A DNA stretch of 29,180 bases. Origin: an uncultured Clostridium sp. (GTDB taxonomy: Bacteria > Bacillota_A > Clostridia > TANB77 > CAG-508). Shown here in pieces: positions 17,115 to 23,816 of the stretch. Position numbers and translations under genes: made by a program. The notes beneath the pieces were generated by a model. That model made no database searches. It was not told the origin of the DNA and saw nothing but the letters and a program-made list of their open reading frames with translations. The number at the start of each line of letters is the position of its first letter. Positions within the stretch are counted from its first letter, which is position 1. The stretch spans positions 1-29,180 of the forward strand of contig CAMLYR010000009.1 of the NCBI GenBank assembly GCA_946491915.1, written 5' to 3'.

Positions 17115-17969
17115 TCATATTGTCAATCCAATCAATTCTAAAATGATACCAGATATGACACCTATTGCATATAGTAAAACAGTAATTTTTATATTTTCTT
17201 TTATACCTTTATTAGTCCTAAATAATACTGCTAGTCCCACACCTGCACCAACTAATAAACCAGCAATCATTGTACCAACAGATATAATATTTTCTAAATA
17301 CATTTGTGTAATAATAACTGATGATGCACAGTTTGGTATCAATCCAATAAGTCCAGATATAATTGGTCCTAATACTGGTCTATCTAACATAAATCCAGCT
17401 ATTGTTTCTTCTCCAATAAAGTGAATAGCTAAATTAATTACAAATGTTATGATAAAGATGAAAATAAATATATTTACAGTATGTTTTAATGCAGATTTCC
17501 ATATTCCATGTTCACAATGGCAATGCTCTTTTTCACATAAGTCAATAATCTTTTCTTCATCTTCTTTTCCTTTATTCTTTAATCGTATAACAAAATCAAT
17601 TAAAAATCCTGCTATCATACCAATAACCAATTTAATAGCTAATATTTTTATAATTACATCAATGGCTACACCTTCTGATAAAAATATAGGCAACATTTCA
17701 TCAGAAGTAGATAAGTAGACTGCAATTAACGTTCCTAAAGTTATCACTCTTGCCGCATATAAATTTGTTGCAGATACTGAAAAACCACATTGAGGAACAA
17801 TACCAAGTAATGCCCCAAAAAATGGTCCAAACTTTCCTGATTTTTTTATGGTTTCCTTTGTTTTTTCTTTGGTTTTATGTTCTATGTATTCCATTAGTAG
17901 ATAGGTAAGAAATAAAAAAGGAATTAATTTTACACTATCTTCAATTGTATGTTCTAATATTTCTAACAT
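17115..17969 (-). CDS. ArsP_2-type putative heavy-metal exporter
   Basis: A polytopic membrane protein of 284 aa with about eight hydrophobic segments. It has two related halves, each with a GxxPxC core: GIVPQCGFSVSATNLYA (C61) and GLIPNCASSVIITQMYL (C214), each followed by a helix with xGTxIA. This duplicated pattern matches the family called putative 10TM heavy-metal exporter (PF11449), often labelled arsenic or manganese transporter without experimental proof. The cytoplasmic loop between the halves carries the metal-binding-like CEKEHCHCEHG (145-155). The substrate is unknown. ATG follows AAAGGAGGAG. A promoter lies just upstream, next to a cluster of TGTCGCAT repeats. Confidence 0.82.
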   Translation of the reverse strand: MLEILEHTIEDSVKLIPFLFLTYLLMEYIEHKTKEKTKETIKKSGKFGPFFGALLGIVPQCGFSVSATNLYAARVITLGTLIAVYLSTSDEMLPIFLSEGVAIDVIIKILAIKLVIGMIAGFLIDFVIRLKNKGKEDEEKIIDLCEKEHCHCEHGIWKSALKHTVNIFIFIFIITFVINLAIHFIGEETIAGFMLDRPVLGPIISGLIGLIPNCASSVIITQMYLENIISVGTMIAGLLVGAGVGLAVLFRTNKGIKENIKITVLLYAIGVISGIILELIGLTI

Positions 17970-17993
17970 TTTCTCCTCCTTTTCGTATGATAT

Positions 17994-18022
17994 ATATTAC
18001 CATAATTTTTATAAAAATTCAA
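17994..18022 (-). promoter_or_regulatory. Predicted promoter of the metal exporter gene
   Basis: TTGAAT (18017-18022) and TAATAT (17994-17999) are separated by 17 bases on the minus strand. The -35 box is only three bases from the first TGTCGCAT repeat. Confidence 0.6.
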
Positions 18023-18025
18023 CTA

Positions 18026-18113
18026 TGTCGCATTAGGTTCGTTTGTGTCGCATTAGGTTCGTTTGTCTATGCGACATTTTAGTGTCGCATTAAGTTCGTT
18101 TGTCTATGCGACA
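18026..18113. repeat. Three copies of a 20-bp repeat forming TGTCGCAT/ATGCGACA hairpins
   Basis: The unit TGTCGCATTARGTTCGTTTG occurs at 18026-18045, 18046-18065 (tandem, identical) and 18083-18102 (one base different). Copies two and three are each followed by TCTATGCGACA, so each forms a hairpin with an eight-base perfect stem TGTCGCAT/ATGCGACA (18046-18076 and 18083-18113). The two hairpin units repeat every 37 bases with TTTTAG between. The first copy lacks its right arm. The cluster lies directly upstream of the exporter promoter. Confidence 0.85.
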
Positions 18114-18117
18114 ACTG

Positions 18118-18161
18118 ATAAAAGAGAAAAAGGAAAATTGGGACTGTTTCCAACTTTCCTT
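18118..18161 (-). terminator. Intrinsic terminator of the Cys-rich protein gene
   Basis: In minus-strand RNA AAGGAAAGTTGG pairs with CCAATTTTCCTT (12 pairs, one G-U) around an eight-base loop, followed by TTTCTCTTTT. Confidence 0.75.
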
Positions 18162-18180
18162 GATACTTTTTGATAATGGA

Positions 18181-18831
18181 CTATCTTCTTCTATATCTTC
18201 CACAAATGCAACCTGTTCTTCCATTATTTGCAGTATTTGGTACTACATTAATTCTAGTTGTTATTTCATCATTATTACAACAATTATTTCCATTACTATC
18301 TACAATTCTGATAACACCATTGATTGTGTTTGCTGTATTTATGCCATTATCATTATCATTTCCACATCCACAATGATTATTGTCTTCATGATGACAGCAA
18401 CAATCCCTTCCATTATTATTACTACTAATTGTCAGCAAGTTATTGGTATTTCCATTTGCACAACTACTATTAATTGTTAACAAATCACCATTTCCATTAT
18501 TTTGGCATCGACTGCTGATGGTTAATAATTCATTATCGTTATTATTGTTATGATTGCAACAACGATGTCTTCTACAACAATTATTACTATCATTATTACA
18601 GAAAAATCTACTTATCAAACAAGTTATAACTGCTGTTATATAACTAATTAATGTGTACACCAATGTGGCGGCTAATACAATTAGATTTCCTATAATAAAT
18701 GTGATGATAACACCTATTGCAAATATGATTCCTGCCACTAATGCTGGACATTTTAATAATTTTTGTAATGCTATGGAAAATATAATTACAGCTAATGGTA
18801 TTGCAAAAAATATAAGTAAAATTGTATTCAT
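18181..18831 (-). CDS. DUF2651-like membrane protein with a Cys/Asn-rich repeat tail
   Basis: Function unknown. Residues 1-75 hold two or three membrane helices (MNTILLIFFAIPLAVIIFSI, then GIIFAIGVIITFIIGN and further) and resemble the small DUF2651/YbeF membrane proteins, which normally end here. An added tail of about 140 residues is very rich in Asn and has 17 cysteines, many paired (CC at 85-86, 91-92, 184-185; CCC at 144-146), plus HHED and HCGC. Within it are three tandem 15-residue repeats: LLTISS at 102, LLTINS at 117 and LLTISS at 132. The end is CICGRYRRR. Metal binding or a disulfide-linked surface layer are both possible. ATG follows AAAGGAG. The gene has a terminator of its own and lies upstream of a metal exporter gene. 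Confidence 0.78.
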   Translation of the reverse strand: MNTILLIFFAIPLAVIIFSIALQKLLKCPALVAGIIFAIGVIITFIIGNLIVLAATLVYTLISYITAVITCLISRFFCNNDSNNCCRRHRCCNHNNNNDNELLTISSRCQNNGNGDLLTINSSCANGNTNNLLTISSNNNGRDCCCHHEDNNHCGCGNDNDNGINTANTINGVIRIVDSNGNNCCNNDEITTRINVVPNTANNGRTGCICGRYRRR

Positions 18832-18941
18832 ATGCTTTCTCCTTTTTTCTTTTTACTATATTTTATGCATAATCCCATTACTTTGTTCATATTATTAATA
18901 GATTATAAACAAAATAAGTTAAATTAGCTTTTTTTGTCTTC

Positions 18942-19685
18942 TTATTTCTCATACTCTACACTAACTAAATATAACCCTTGTGGTGGCAATGTTTTTCCTG
19001 CATTTTCTCTTTTTTTAGATTCTATAATTGTTTTTATTTCATTCGGTTCTATTTTTCCCAATCCCACTTCTACAAGTGTTCCTGCAATAATTCTTACCAT
19101 ATTATATAAAAAGCCATTTCCTGTTAATTCAATATAAATTCTTTCATTTCCTGCATCAATCACTTCTGCTTTATAAATTGTTCTTACACTGCTTTTACTA
19201 CTTGTTCCACTTGCTTTAAATGCTTTAAAATCATGTTCTCCTTCAAAATATTTTACTGCTTCTTGCATTTTTTGTATATCTAGTTTCATCGGTATATGAG
19301 TTTCTAAGTTTCTATAAATCGCTGTTCCATATTTGGAATTATTAATCTTATATCGATATGTTTTTCTTTTACAATTTAATCGACTATGAAATCTTTCTTC
19401 CACTTCTTCTGCTGATTTTATAACAATCGATTTTTTTAAATTAGAGTTTAATGCTATAGGAATTTTTTCAATTGGTATATTCGAATTTGTTTTAAAATTA
19501 GCCACTTGGCCAAGAGCATGAACACCTGCATCTGTTCTTCCAGAAGCTGTTAAATCTACCTCTTCTCCCGTTATTTGTTTAATTGCTCTTTCAATTTCTC
19601 CTTGAATATTTAATTTTGTTGGTTGTTTTTGCCATCCATTAAAATCTTTTCCATCATATTCAATTACTAATTTTATATTTCTCAT
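18942..19685 (-). CDS. truA: tRNA pseudouridine(38-40) synthase
   Basis: TruA converts uridines 38-40 of the tRNA anticodon arm to pseudouridine. The 247-aa product has the normal length. The catalytic aspartate is D52 in ASGRTDAGVHALGQVA; the N-terminal IEYDGKDFNGWQKQP, the central FHSRLNCKRKTYRYKI and the late GNGFLYNMVRIIAGTLVEVG are all diagnostic. The frame is open to 19742, but ATG 19685 is chosen because it follows AGAGGA at nine bases and gives the standard family start (MRNIKLVIEYDG). In many Firmicutes truA follows ecfT; here it follows cdaA and has its own promoter. Confidence 0.96.
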   Translation of the reverse strand: MRNIKLVIEYDGKDFNGWQKQPTKLNIQGEIERAIKQITGEEVDLTASGRTDAGVHALGQVANFKTNSNIPIEKIPIALNSNLKKSIVIKSAEEVEERFHSRLNCKRKTYRYKINNSKYGTAIYRNLETHIPMKLDIQKMQEAVKYFEGEHDFKAFKASGTSSKSSVRTIYKAEVIDAGNERIYIELTGNGFLYNMVRIIAGTLVEVGLGKIEPNEIKTIIESKKRENAGKTLPPQGLYLVSVEYEK

Positions 19686-19759
19686 AATTTGAATTCCTCT
19701 TTCTAAAATCCTTATCCATCTATTATCGTAATTTATCTTCATATATTTCTATCAAAAAA

Positions 19760-19789
19760 ATTATACGCTTGTTTCTTATTCTGTTTTAA
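19760..19789 (-). promoter_or_regulatory. Predicted truA promoter
   Basis: TTAAAA (19784-19789) and a perfect TATAAT (19760-19765) lie 18 bases apart on the minus strand. Confidence 0.5.
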
Positions 19790-19819
19790 TAAAAAATTAT
19801 ACAAAGATATTTCATTAAA

Positions 19820-19855
19820 ACCTAATCAATAAAAGTCGCAACATGCGACTTTTAT
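19820..19855 (-). terminator. Hairpin terminator of cdaA
   Basis: ATAAAAGTCGCA (19829-19840) pairs perfectly with TGCGACTTTTAT (19844-19855), 12 bases with a three-base loop. It includes the cdaA stop codon. The U-rich tail is short (TTGATT), so termination may be partial. Confidence 0.65.
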
Positions 19856-20799
19856 CCTTTCTTCTCTTCCTCTTCTTTAGCTTTCTCTTCTTGTTTCTCC
19901 TTACGTAGTTTTTCTCTAATTTCTTTTATTTTATTTCTTCTTTCTCTTTTTTCTACTGCAAATCTCTTTGTTACCACATTCGTAATTAATATCTTTTTCA
20001 ACGCATCTTCACTAACATCTGCTATTAATGTTCCATCTTTTGCAATAGAAATTTTTCCTGTTTCTTCTGAAACAACAACTACAATACTATCAGATTCTTT
20101 AGATATTCCGATAGCTGCTCTATGTCTTGTTCCTAATTCTTTGGCTATATCATTATCATCTGCAAGTGGCAATACACAGGCTGCTGCTGCTATTTTATTT
20201 CCTGAGATAATCACTGCTCCATCATGCAATGGTGTTTTTGGTTCAAAGATATTAACTAATAGCTGAGGAGATACATCTGCATTCATGGGGATTCCACTAG
20301 CTACAACATCTTGTATTTTTATATCTCTTTCTATAACAATTAAAGCCCCTGTTTTACTTTTTGATAATTCTACTGCTGCAATGACAATCTTATAAATATC
20401 TTCTTTTGTTTTGGTTGCTAAATCTTTATCAATTCCAAAAAACTTTGTAAACTTATTGGTTCCTAATTGTTCGAGTCCTCTTCTTAATTCTGGTTGGAAT
20501 ATAACAATGATGGCAATTACTCCTAGGTTCATAATACCTGTTAAAATCCAATTTAAAATTTGCAAATTAAATAAACCACTAAGCCAAGTAATGACAATTA
20601 ATAATACAATTCCTTTAATTAACTGCCACGCTCTAGAACCCTTTACAACCTTTAAAAAAGAATATATTAAAAATATTACGATTGCTAAATCAATAATTAA
20701 TGTAATCAATTCAAATGGATTTTCTTGCAATGATTTTATATATCCTACTATATTATCTGTATAAAAATTCTCCCAATTCATTCCAAAATCAATTATCAT
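19852..20799 (-). CDS. cdaA: Membrane-bound diadenylate cyclase CdaA
   Basis: CdaA condenses two ATP into c-di-AMP, the second messenger controlling potassium and osmolyte balance and wall homeostasis. Residues 1-100 hold three membrane helices, about 30-50, 60-78 and 85-101. The DisA_N catalytic domain follows: GALIVIE (about 151-157), the DGA motif in LHDGAVI (193-195) and the RHR motif in GTRHRAAIG (225-227). The C-terminus is a Lys/Glu-rich tail from about 279. ATG follows AGAGGT. The usual partners cdaR and glmM do not follow. Instead a 49-aa membrane protein gene lies 16 bases upstream, probably in the same transcript. Confidence 0.95.
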   Translation of the reverse strand: MIIDFGMNWENFYTDNIVGYIKSLQENPFELITLIIDLAIVIFLIYSFLKVVKGSRAWQLIKGIVLLIVITWLSGLFNLQILNWILTGIMNLGVIAIIVIFQPELRRGLEQLGTNKFTKFFGIDKDLATKTKEDIYKIVIAAVELSKSKTGALIVIERDIKIQDVVASGIPMNADVSPQLLVNIFEPKTPLHDGAVIISGNKIAAAACVLPLADDNDIAKELGTRHRAAIGISKESDSIVVVVSEETGKISIAKDGTLIADVSEDALKKILITNVVTKRFAVEKRERRNKIKEIREKLRKEKQEEKAKEEEEKKG

Positions 20800-20815
20800 A
20801 TTTTTACCTCTTTTA

Positions 20816-20965
20816 TTATATCATTAGTGAATATATTAGTGTTGAAGCTGTTGCTAATATCATTAATATTGCTAAAAAACCTGCCATGACTTTTACAAAA
20901 ATTCTTCCTTTATCATAGTTTTTTGTCTTTTTCACTTTTTCTTGTTGATTTTTTTCTTTTTTCAT
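20816..20965 (-). CDS. Small single-pass membrane protein, 49 aa
   Basis: Not a characterised protein. The N-terminal half is very basic (MKKEKNQQEKVKKTKNYDKG) and the second half is one membrane helix (VKVMAGFLAILMILATASTLIYSLM), so the basic end should be cytoplasmic. The layout recalls tiny DUF4044-like proteins. ATG 20965 is preferred over ATG 20974 because AAAGGA lies nine bases before it but touches the earlier one. It ends 16 bases before cdaA with no terminator between, so the two are likely co-transcribed and the protein may act with CdaA in the membrane. Confidence 0.7.
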   Translation of the reverse strand: MKKEKNQQEKVKKTKNYDKGRIFVKVMAGFLAILMILATASTLIYSLMI

Positions 20966-21087
20966 TTTGCTCATTCCTTTCTTTTTTATTATATAGGTAA
21001 TGATTATTTTGTCCTATATAAGATTTTTATTTATATATGTATAAATATTTGCATGATTTTATATTAGAAGTTTATACTAACATTTAT

Positions 21088-21096
21088 ATTATATCA
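21088..21096 (-). promoter_or_regulatory. Possible extended -10 promoter for the 49-aa gene and cdaA
   Basis: TGATATAAT on the minus strand has the TG extension and a perfect TATAAT, but no good -35. It would give a leader of about 115 bases. The 387-base gap 20966-21352 otherwise holds only A+T-rich hairpins, including GAAAAATTGC/GCAATTTTTC (21154-21163 and 21167-21176), and the terminator at 21294. Confidence 0.35.
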
Positions 21097-21293
21097 CTAT
21101 TTTCTTATTTTTTGTAGGGGTTTAGATAAAATTTTTATTTTATTTATCGACGCGAAAAATTGCATAGCAATTTTTCTGTACAATGATGTTTTTTATTCAA
21201 TAGAAAAAACGATTTTTCTTTTGAAAATAAAATTTTAATATTTATTTTCACTTTGAGTTGCGTAACTTAAAGTTTCATATTGTTTCCTATACA

Positions 21294-21321
21294 GCAAAAA
21301 AATCCCCCACCGAAGTGGGGG
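21294..21321 (-). terminator. Strong terminator with UUCG tetraloop
   Basis: In minus-strand RNA CCCCCAC-TTCG-GTGGGGG forms a seven-base, almost all G-C stem with a stable tetraloop, followed by ATTTTTTT. It ends the 45-aa gene. It is far more G+C-rich than any other terminator here. Confidence 0.92.
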
Positions 21322-21352
21322 TGAAACTTTTGGAGCTGAAAAAGTTTACCAT

Positions 21353-21490
21353 TTACTTAACAGCATACTTTTTCACTTCATCGAATCTTTCTTCGATGTC
21401 CTCCACAAACCATCCATCTTCATAAAGAGACAGGATGGTCATAATTGATTCTGGTTGATGAGTTGATGACTCATCTTTAAGTGTCCCCAT
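21353..21490 (-). CDS. Small 45-aa protein of unknown function with strong expression signals
   Basis: Family not recognised. The frame is open to 21568 but ATG 21490 is clearly the start, eight bases after AAAGGAGGTG. The product is acidic and soluble; after a short polar N-terminus (MGTLKDESSTHQPE) the rest (IMTILSLYEDGWFVEDIEER and on) looks like two or three helices, vaguely like a small helix-turn-helix. The gene is noticeably less A+T-rich than its neighbours. It has a consensus promoter, a leader with a GTTGG/CCAAC hairpin, and a UUCG-loop terminator, giving an mRNA of about 240 bases. This looks like an abundant small transcript. The possibility that the RNA itself is the product cannot be excluded. 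Confidence 0.7.
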   Translation of the reverse strand: MGTLKDESSTHQPESIMTILSLYEDGWFVEDIEERFDEVKKYAVK

Positions 21491-21539
21491 CGGGAGCACC
21501 TCCTTTCTACGAATCCATTGTTGGCAAGTTCCAACTCTA

Positions 21540-21568
21540 ATTATAACACAATTTACATAATTTTTCAA
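21540..21568 (-). promoter_or_regulatory. Promoter of the 45-aa gene
   Basis: TTGAAA (21563-21568) and TATAAT (21540-21545) are separated by exactly 17 bases on the minus strand, one of the best promoter matches in the window. Confidence 0.75.
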
Positions 21569-21594
21569 ATGCTGGTTTTATAAAACCAGCATTT
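21567..21594. repeat. Perfect 28-bp palindrome at the promoter of the 45-aa gene
   Basis: AAATGCTGGTTTTA (21567-21580) is followed directly by its reverse complement (21581-21594). It overlaps the -35 box by two bases. It may be the terminator hairpin of the upstream pdp gene, though the U-tail is poor in that direction, or an operator. Confidence 0.7.
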
Positions 21595-21704
21595 ATCTTT
21601 ACATTCTTTAAAATGTATATCACAAACAAATATATCCAATCATAAATGGATTCTTCTATTTTTTAATATCACCTAATCTTCCAAAATGCATATACATACC
21701 ATGA

Positions 21705-23009
21705 TTACTTCATAATCTCTAATATCATTTTAGGTTTTTCTACTTCTTTATTTTCTATTCTGATAACCTCTAATAAATTCTTTTTCGCTTCTTCTAGTTT
21801 TTCTCTCGAATTTGCATATATGGTAACTAATAAATCGTCCTTTTTAACTTTATCTGAAACTTTTTTATTTAATATAATACCTACTGCATTATCAATATTG
21901 TCTTCTTTTCGAATTCTACCTGCTCCTAAATCACAGACAATTTTTCCAATTTCTTTTGCATCCATACTTTGTATATAACCATCTTTTTGACTATATACCT
22001 TCTCTATATAATTTGCTTTTGGAAATAAATTTGTATCTTTTATATAGGATGTATCTCCTCCTTGATTTTCTACTAATTGTATAAATTTTTCATATCCTTT
22101 TCCATTTTCAATGTTTTCTAATAATTTTGCTTTATTTTCTTCAATATCTGCACCTTTTCCTGCAAGTTTTACCATATAAGCTCCTAATTCTAATACCACT
22201 TCTTTTACATCTTCTAGCATTTCACCTTTTAAAAATTGAATGGCTTCTATAACTTCTAAAGAATTTCCTACAGCATGTCCCAATGGTTCGTCCATATTGG
22301 TAAGTACACATACCGTTTCTTTATTCGCTAATCTTCCAATTTCAATCATTTCATTTGCTAATTCTTCTGCTCTTTCTTTAGATTTCATGAAAGCACCTGA
22401 ACCACAAGTGACATCTAAGACAATTTTTTGCGCTCCACTTGCAATTTTTTTACTCATAATACTAGAAGCAATTAATGGAATACTTTCTACACAAGAAATA
22501 CTATCTCTCAAACTATATATCTTTTTGTCTGCAGGTGCTAAATTTAAGGTCTGAGAAATCATACTAATTCCTACTTTTTCCACATTCTCTACAAAATTGT
22601 GGATATCTATCCCTGTTTGATACCCTGGAATAGATTCTAATTTATCAACTGTTCCTCCTGTAAATCCTAATCCTCTCCCAGACATTTTGGCTACTGGTAC
22701 GCCTAAAGAAGCAACTAGCGGTAATAAAATTAAAGATACTTTATCTCCTACTCCCCCAGTTGAATGTTTATCAACAATTACTTCATTTAATCTTGATAGA
22801 TCTAATTTTTCTCCTGAATTTGCCATTGCAATTGTTAAATCTGTCGTTTCTTGTTTTGTCATTCCATTTAAATAAATTGCCATAATCAATGCAGCAGCTT
22901 GATAATCTGCTATTTTATTATTTGTATATCCCTCAATAAAATATTCAATTTCCTCTTTTGTTAATTCCTTTTTGTCTCTCTTTTTTTCTATAATTTCTAG
23001 AATGTTCAC
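21705..23009 (-). CDS. pdp: Pyrimidine-nucleoside phosphorylase
   Basis: The enzyme splits thymidine, deoxyuridine and usually uridine with phosphate to the base and (deoxy)ribose-1-phosphate in nucleoside salvage. The 434-aa length is standard for the thymidine/pyrimidine-nucleoside phosphorylase family. The phosphate-binding motif is DKHSTGGVGDKVS with K81 and S83; the glycine-rich SGRGLGFTGGTVDKLES and YSLRDSISCVESIPLIASSI with substrate-binding Arg, Ser and Lys (MSKKIA) follow. The C-terminal domain has GAGR. Thymidine-specific DeoA is hard to separate by sequence. The start is GTG with GAGG about five bases upstream. It follows rnhB by 94 bases with no clear terminator between. Confidence 0.93.
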   Translation of the reverse strand: MNILEIIEKKRDKKELTKEEIEYFIEGYTNNKIADYQAAALIMAIYLNGMTKQETTDLTIAMANSGEKLDLSRLNEVIVDKHSTGGVGDKVSLILLPLVASLGVPVAKMSGRGLGFTGGTVDKLESIPGYQTGIDIHNFVENVEKVGISMISQTLNLAPADKKIYSLRDSISCVESIPLIASSIMSKKIASGAQKIVLDVTCGSGAFMKSKERAEELANEMIEIGRLANKETVCVLTNMDEPLGHAVGNSLEVIEAIQFLKGEMLEDVKEVVLELGAYMVKLAGKGADIEENKAKLLENIENGKGYEKFIQLVENQGGDTSYIKDTNLFPKANYIEKVYSQKDGYIQSMDAKEIGKIVCDLGAGRIRKEDNIDNAVGIILNKKVSDKVKKDDLLVTIYANSREKLEEAKKNLLEVIRIENKEVEKPKMILEIMK

Positions 23010-23103
23010 CTTTTCCTCACTCCTTCTGTATGTTAAAATCCCTAATGTTTAATTATGTATTACATGTTCATAAAATACTGCCTCTCCATTTTTTAGTTAT
23101 TTT

Positions 23104-23739
23104 TTATACAAAATTTTTAATAAATGTTCTTCTATGTATTGGACAAGGTCCATATTCCTTTAATGCTTCTATATGTTTGGCCGTTCCGTATCCTTTATGA
23201 TTGATAAAACCATATTGTGGATAAATTTCATCCCACTCACGCATAATTCTATCCCTTGTTACTTTTGCAATAATAGATGCAGCCGCTATGTTATAACATT
23301 TAGCATCTCCTTTAATAATAGAATCATAAGGAATTCCTTTCGTATTAATATGCGTTAGTGCATCTACCAATATTAGGTTAGGTTTTACATCTAATCCTTC
23401 TACTACTTCTGTAACGCCTTGTTTTGTTGCATTTAAAATATTGATTTCATCTATAATGTCTTGTCCAATAATCGCAACTGAATAACTAATTGCTTCTTCT
23501 AAAATAACATCATACAATTTTTCTCTTTTCTTTTCTGATACTTTTTTGGAATCATTTACGCCTTCTATCATAGAATCTTTGGGCAGAATAACTCCTGCAA
23601 CGACAACAGGACCAGCTAATGGTCCTCTTCCGGCTTCATCTATTCCACAAATATATTCAAACCCTTTATCATAAAGTTGTTTTTCCATACTTTTTAAATT
23701 GGTTAATCTTTCAAATTCTTTTTCTTTTATTGTTTCCAC
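23104..23739 (-). CDS. rnhB: Ribonuclease HII
   Basis: RNase HII cuts the RNA strand of RNA-DNA hybrids and starts removal of single ribonucleotides from DNA. The active site is D34-E35 in GIDEAGRGPLAGP, D126 in LILVDALTH and D145 in IKGDAKCYNIAAASIIAKV. The end RRTFIKNF is typical. The longest frame starts at a GTG at 23739 that has no well-spaced ribosome binding site (AAAGAAG touches it); ATG 23688, giving MEKQLYDKGFEYICGIDEAG, is an alternative, also without a strong site. The start is therefore uncertain. A promoter lies about 30-60 bases upstream. Confidence 0.95.
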   Translation of the reverse strand: METIKEKEFERLTNLKSMEKQLYDKGFEYICGIDEAGRGPLAGPVVVAGVILPKDSMIEGVNDSKKVSEKKREKLYDVILEEAISYSVAIIGQDIIDEINILNATKQGVTEVVEGLDVKPNLILVDALTHINTKGIPYDSIIKGDAKCYNIAAASIIAKVTRDRIMREWDEIYPQYGFINHKGYGTAKHIEALKEYGPCPIHRRTFIKNFV

Positions 23740-23768
23740 CTTCTTTAATACGATTATACCTGTATTTC

Positions 23769-23796
23769 ATTATACATTTTATTCTATTTTTGTAAA
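23769..23796 (-). promoter_or_regulatory. Predicted rnhB promoter
   Basis: TTTACA (23791-23796) and TATAAT (23769-23774) lie 16 bases apart on the minus strand. A second TATAAT occurs closer to the gene without a good -35. Confidence 0.45.
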
Positions 23797-23816
23797 ATCT
23801 CTTTCATACTTATCTA

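Noticed and set aside
18026..18113. Possible short CRISPR array
   Set aside because: Only three units, the first two directly adjacent without a spacer, and the only gap (between hairpin units) is six bases. No cas gene is present.
18170..18480. Plus-strand frames opposite the Cys-rich protein
   Set aside because: They are shadows of the low-complexity Asn/Cys codons; the minus-strand frame has a ribosome binding site, membrane domain and terminator.
19686..19742. Longer truA start at 19742
   Set aside because: It has no ribosome binding site, lies just after the promoter and adds residues absent from the family.
19829..19855. Link between the cdaA terminator stem (GTCGCA/TGCGAC) and the TGTCGCAT repeats
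   Set aside because: Only a six-base core is shared, and the rest of the unit (GTTCGTTTG) is absent, so chance is sufficient.
21154..21176. GAAAAATTGC/GCAATTTTTC hairpin as a separate terminator or small RNA
   Set aside because: No gene ends nearby on either strand and no promoter could be assigned; such hairpins are easily formed in A+T-rich DNA.
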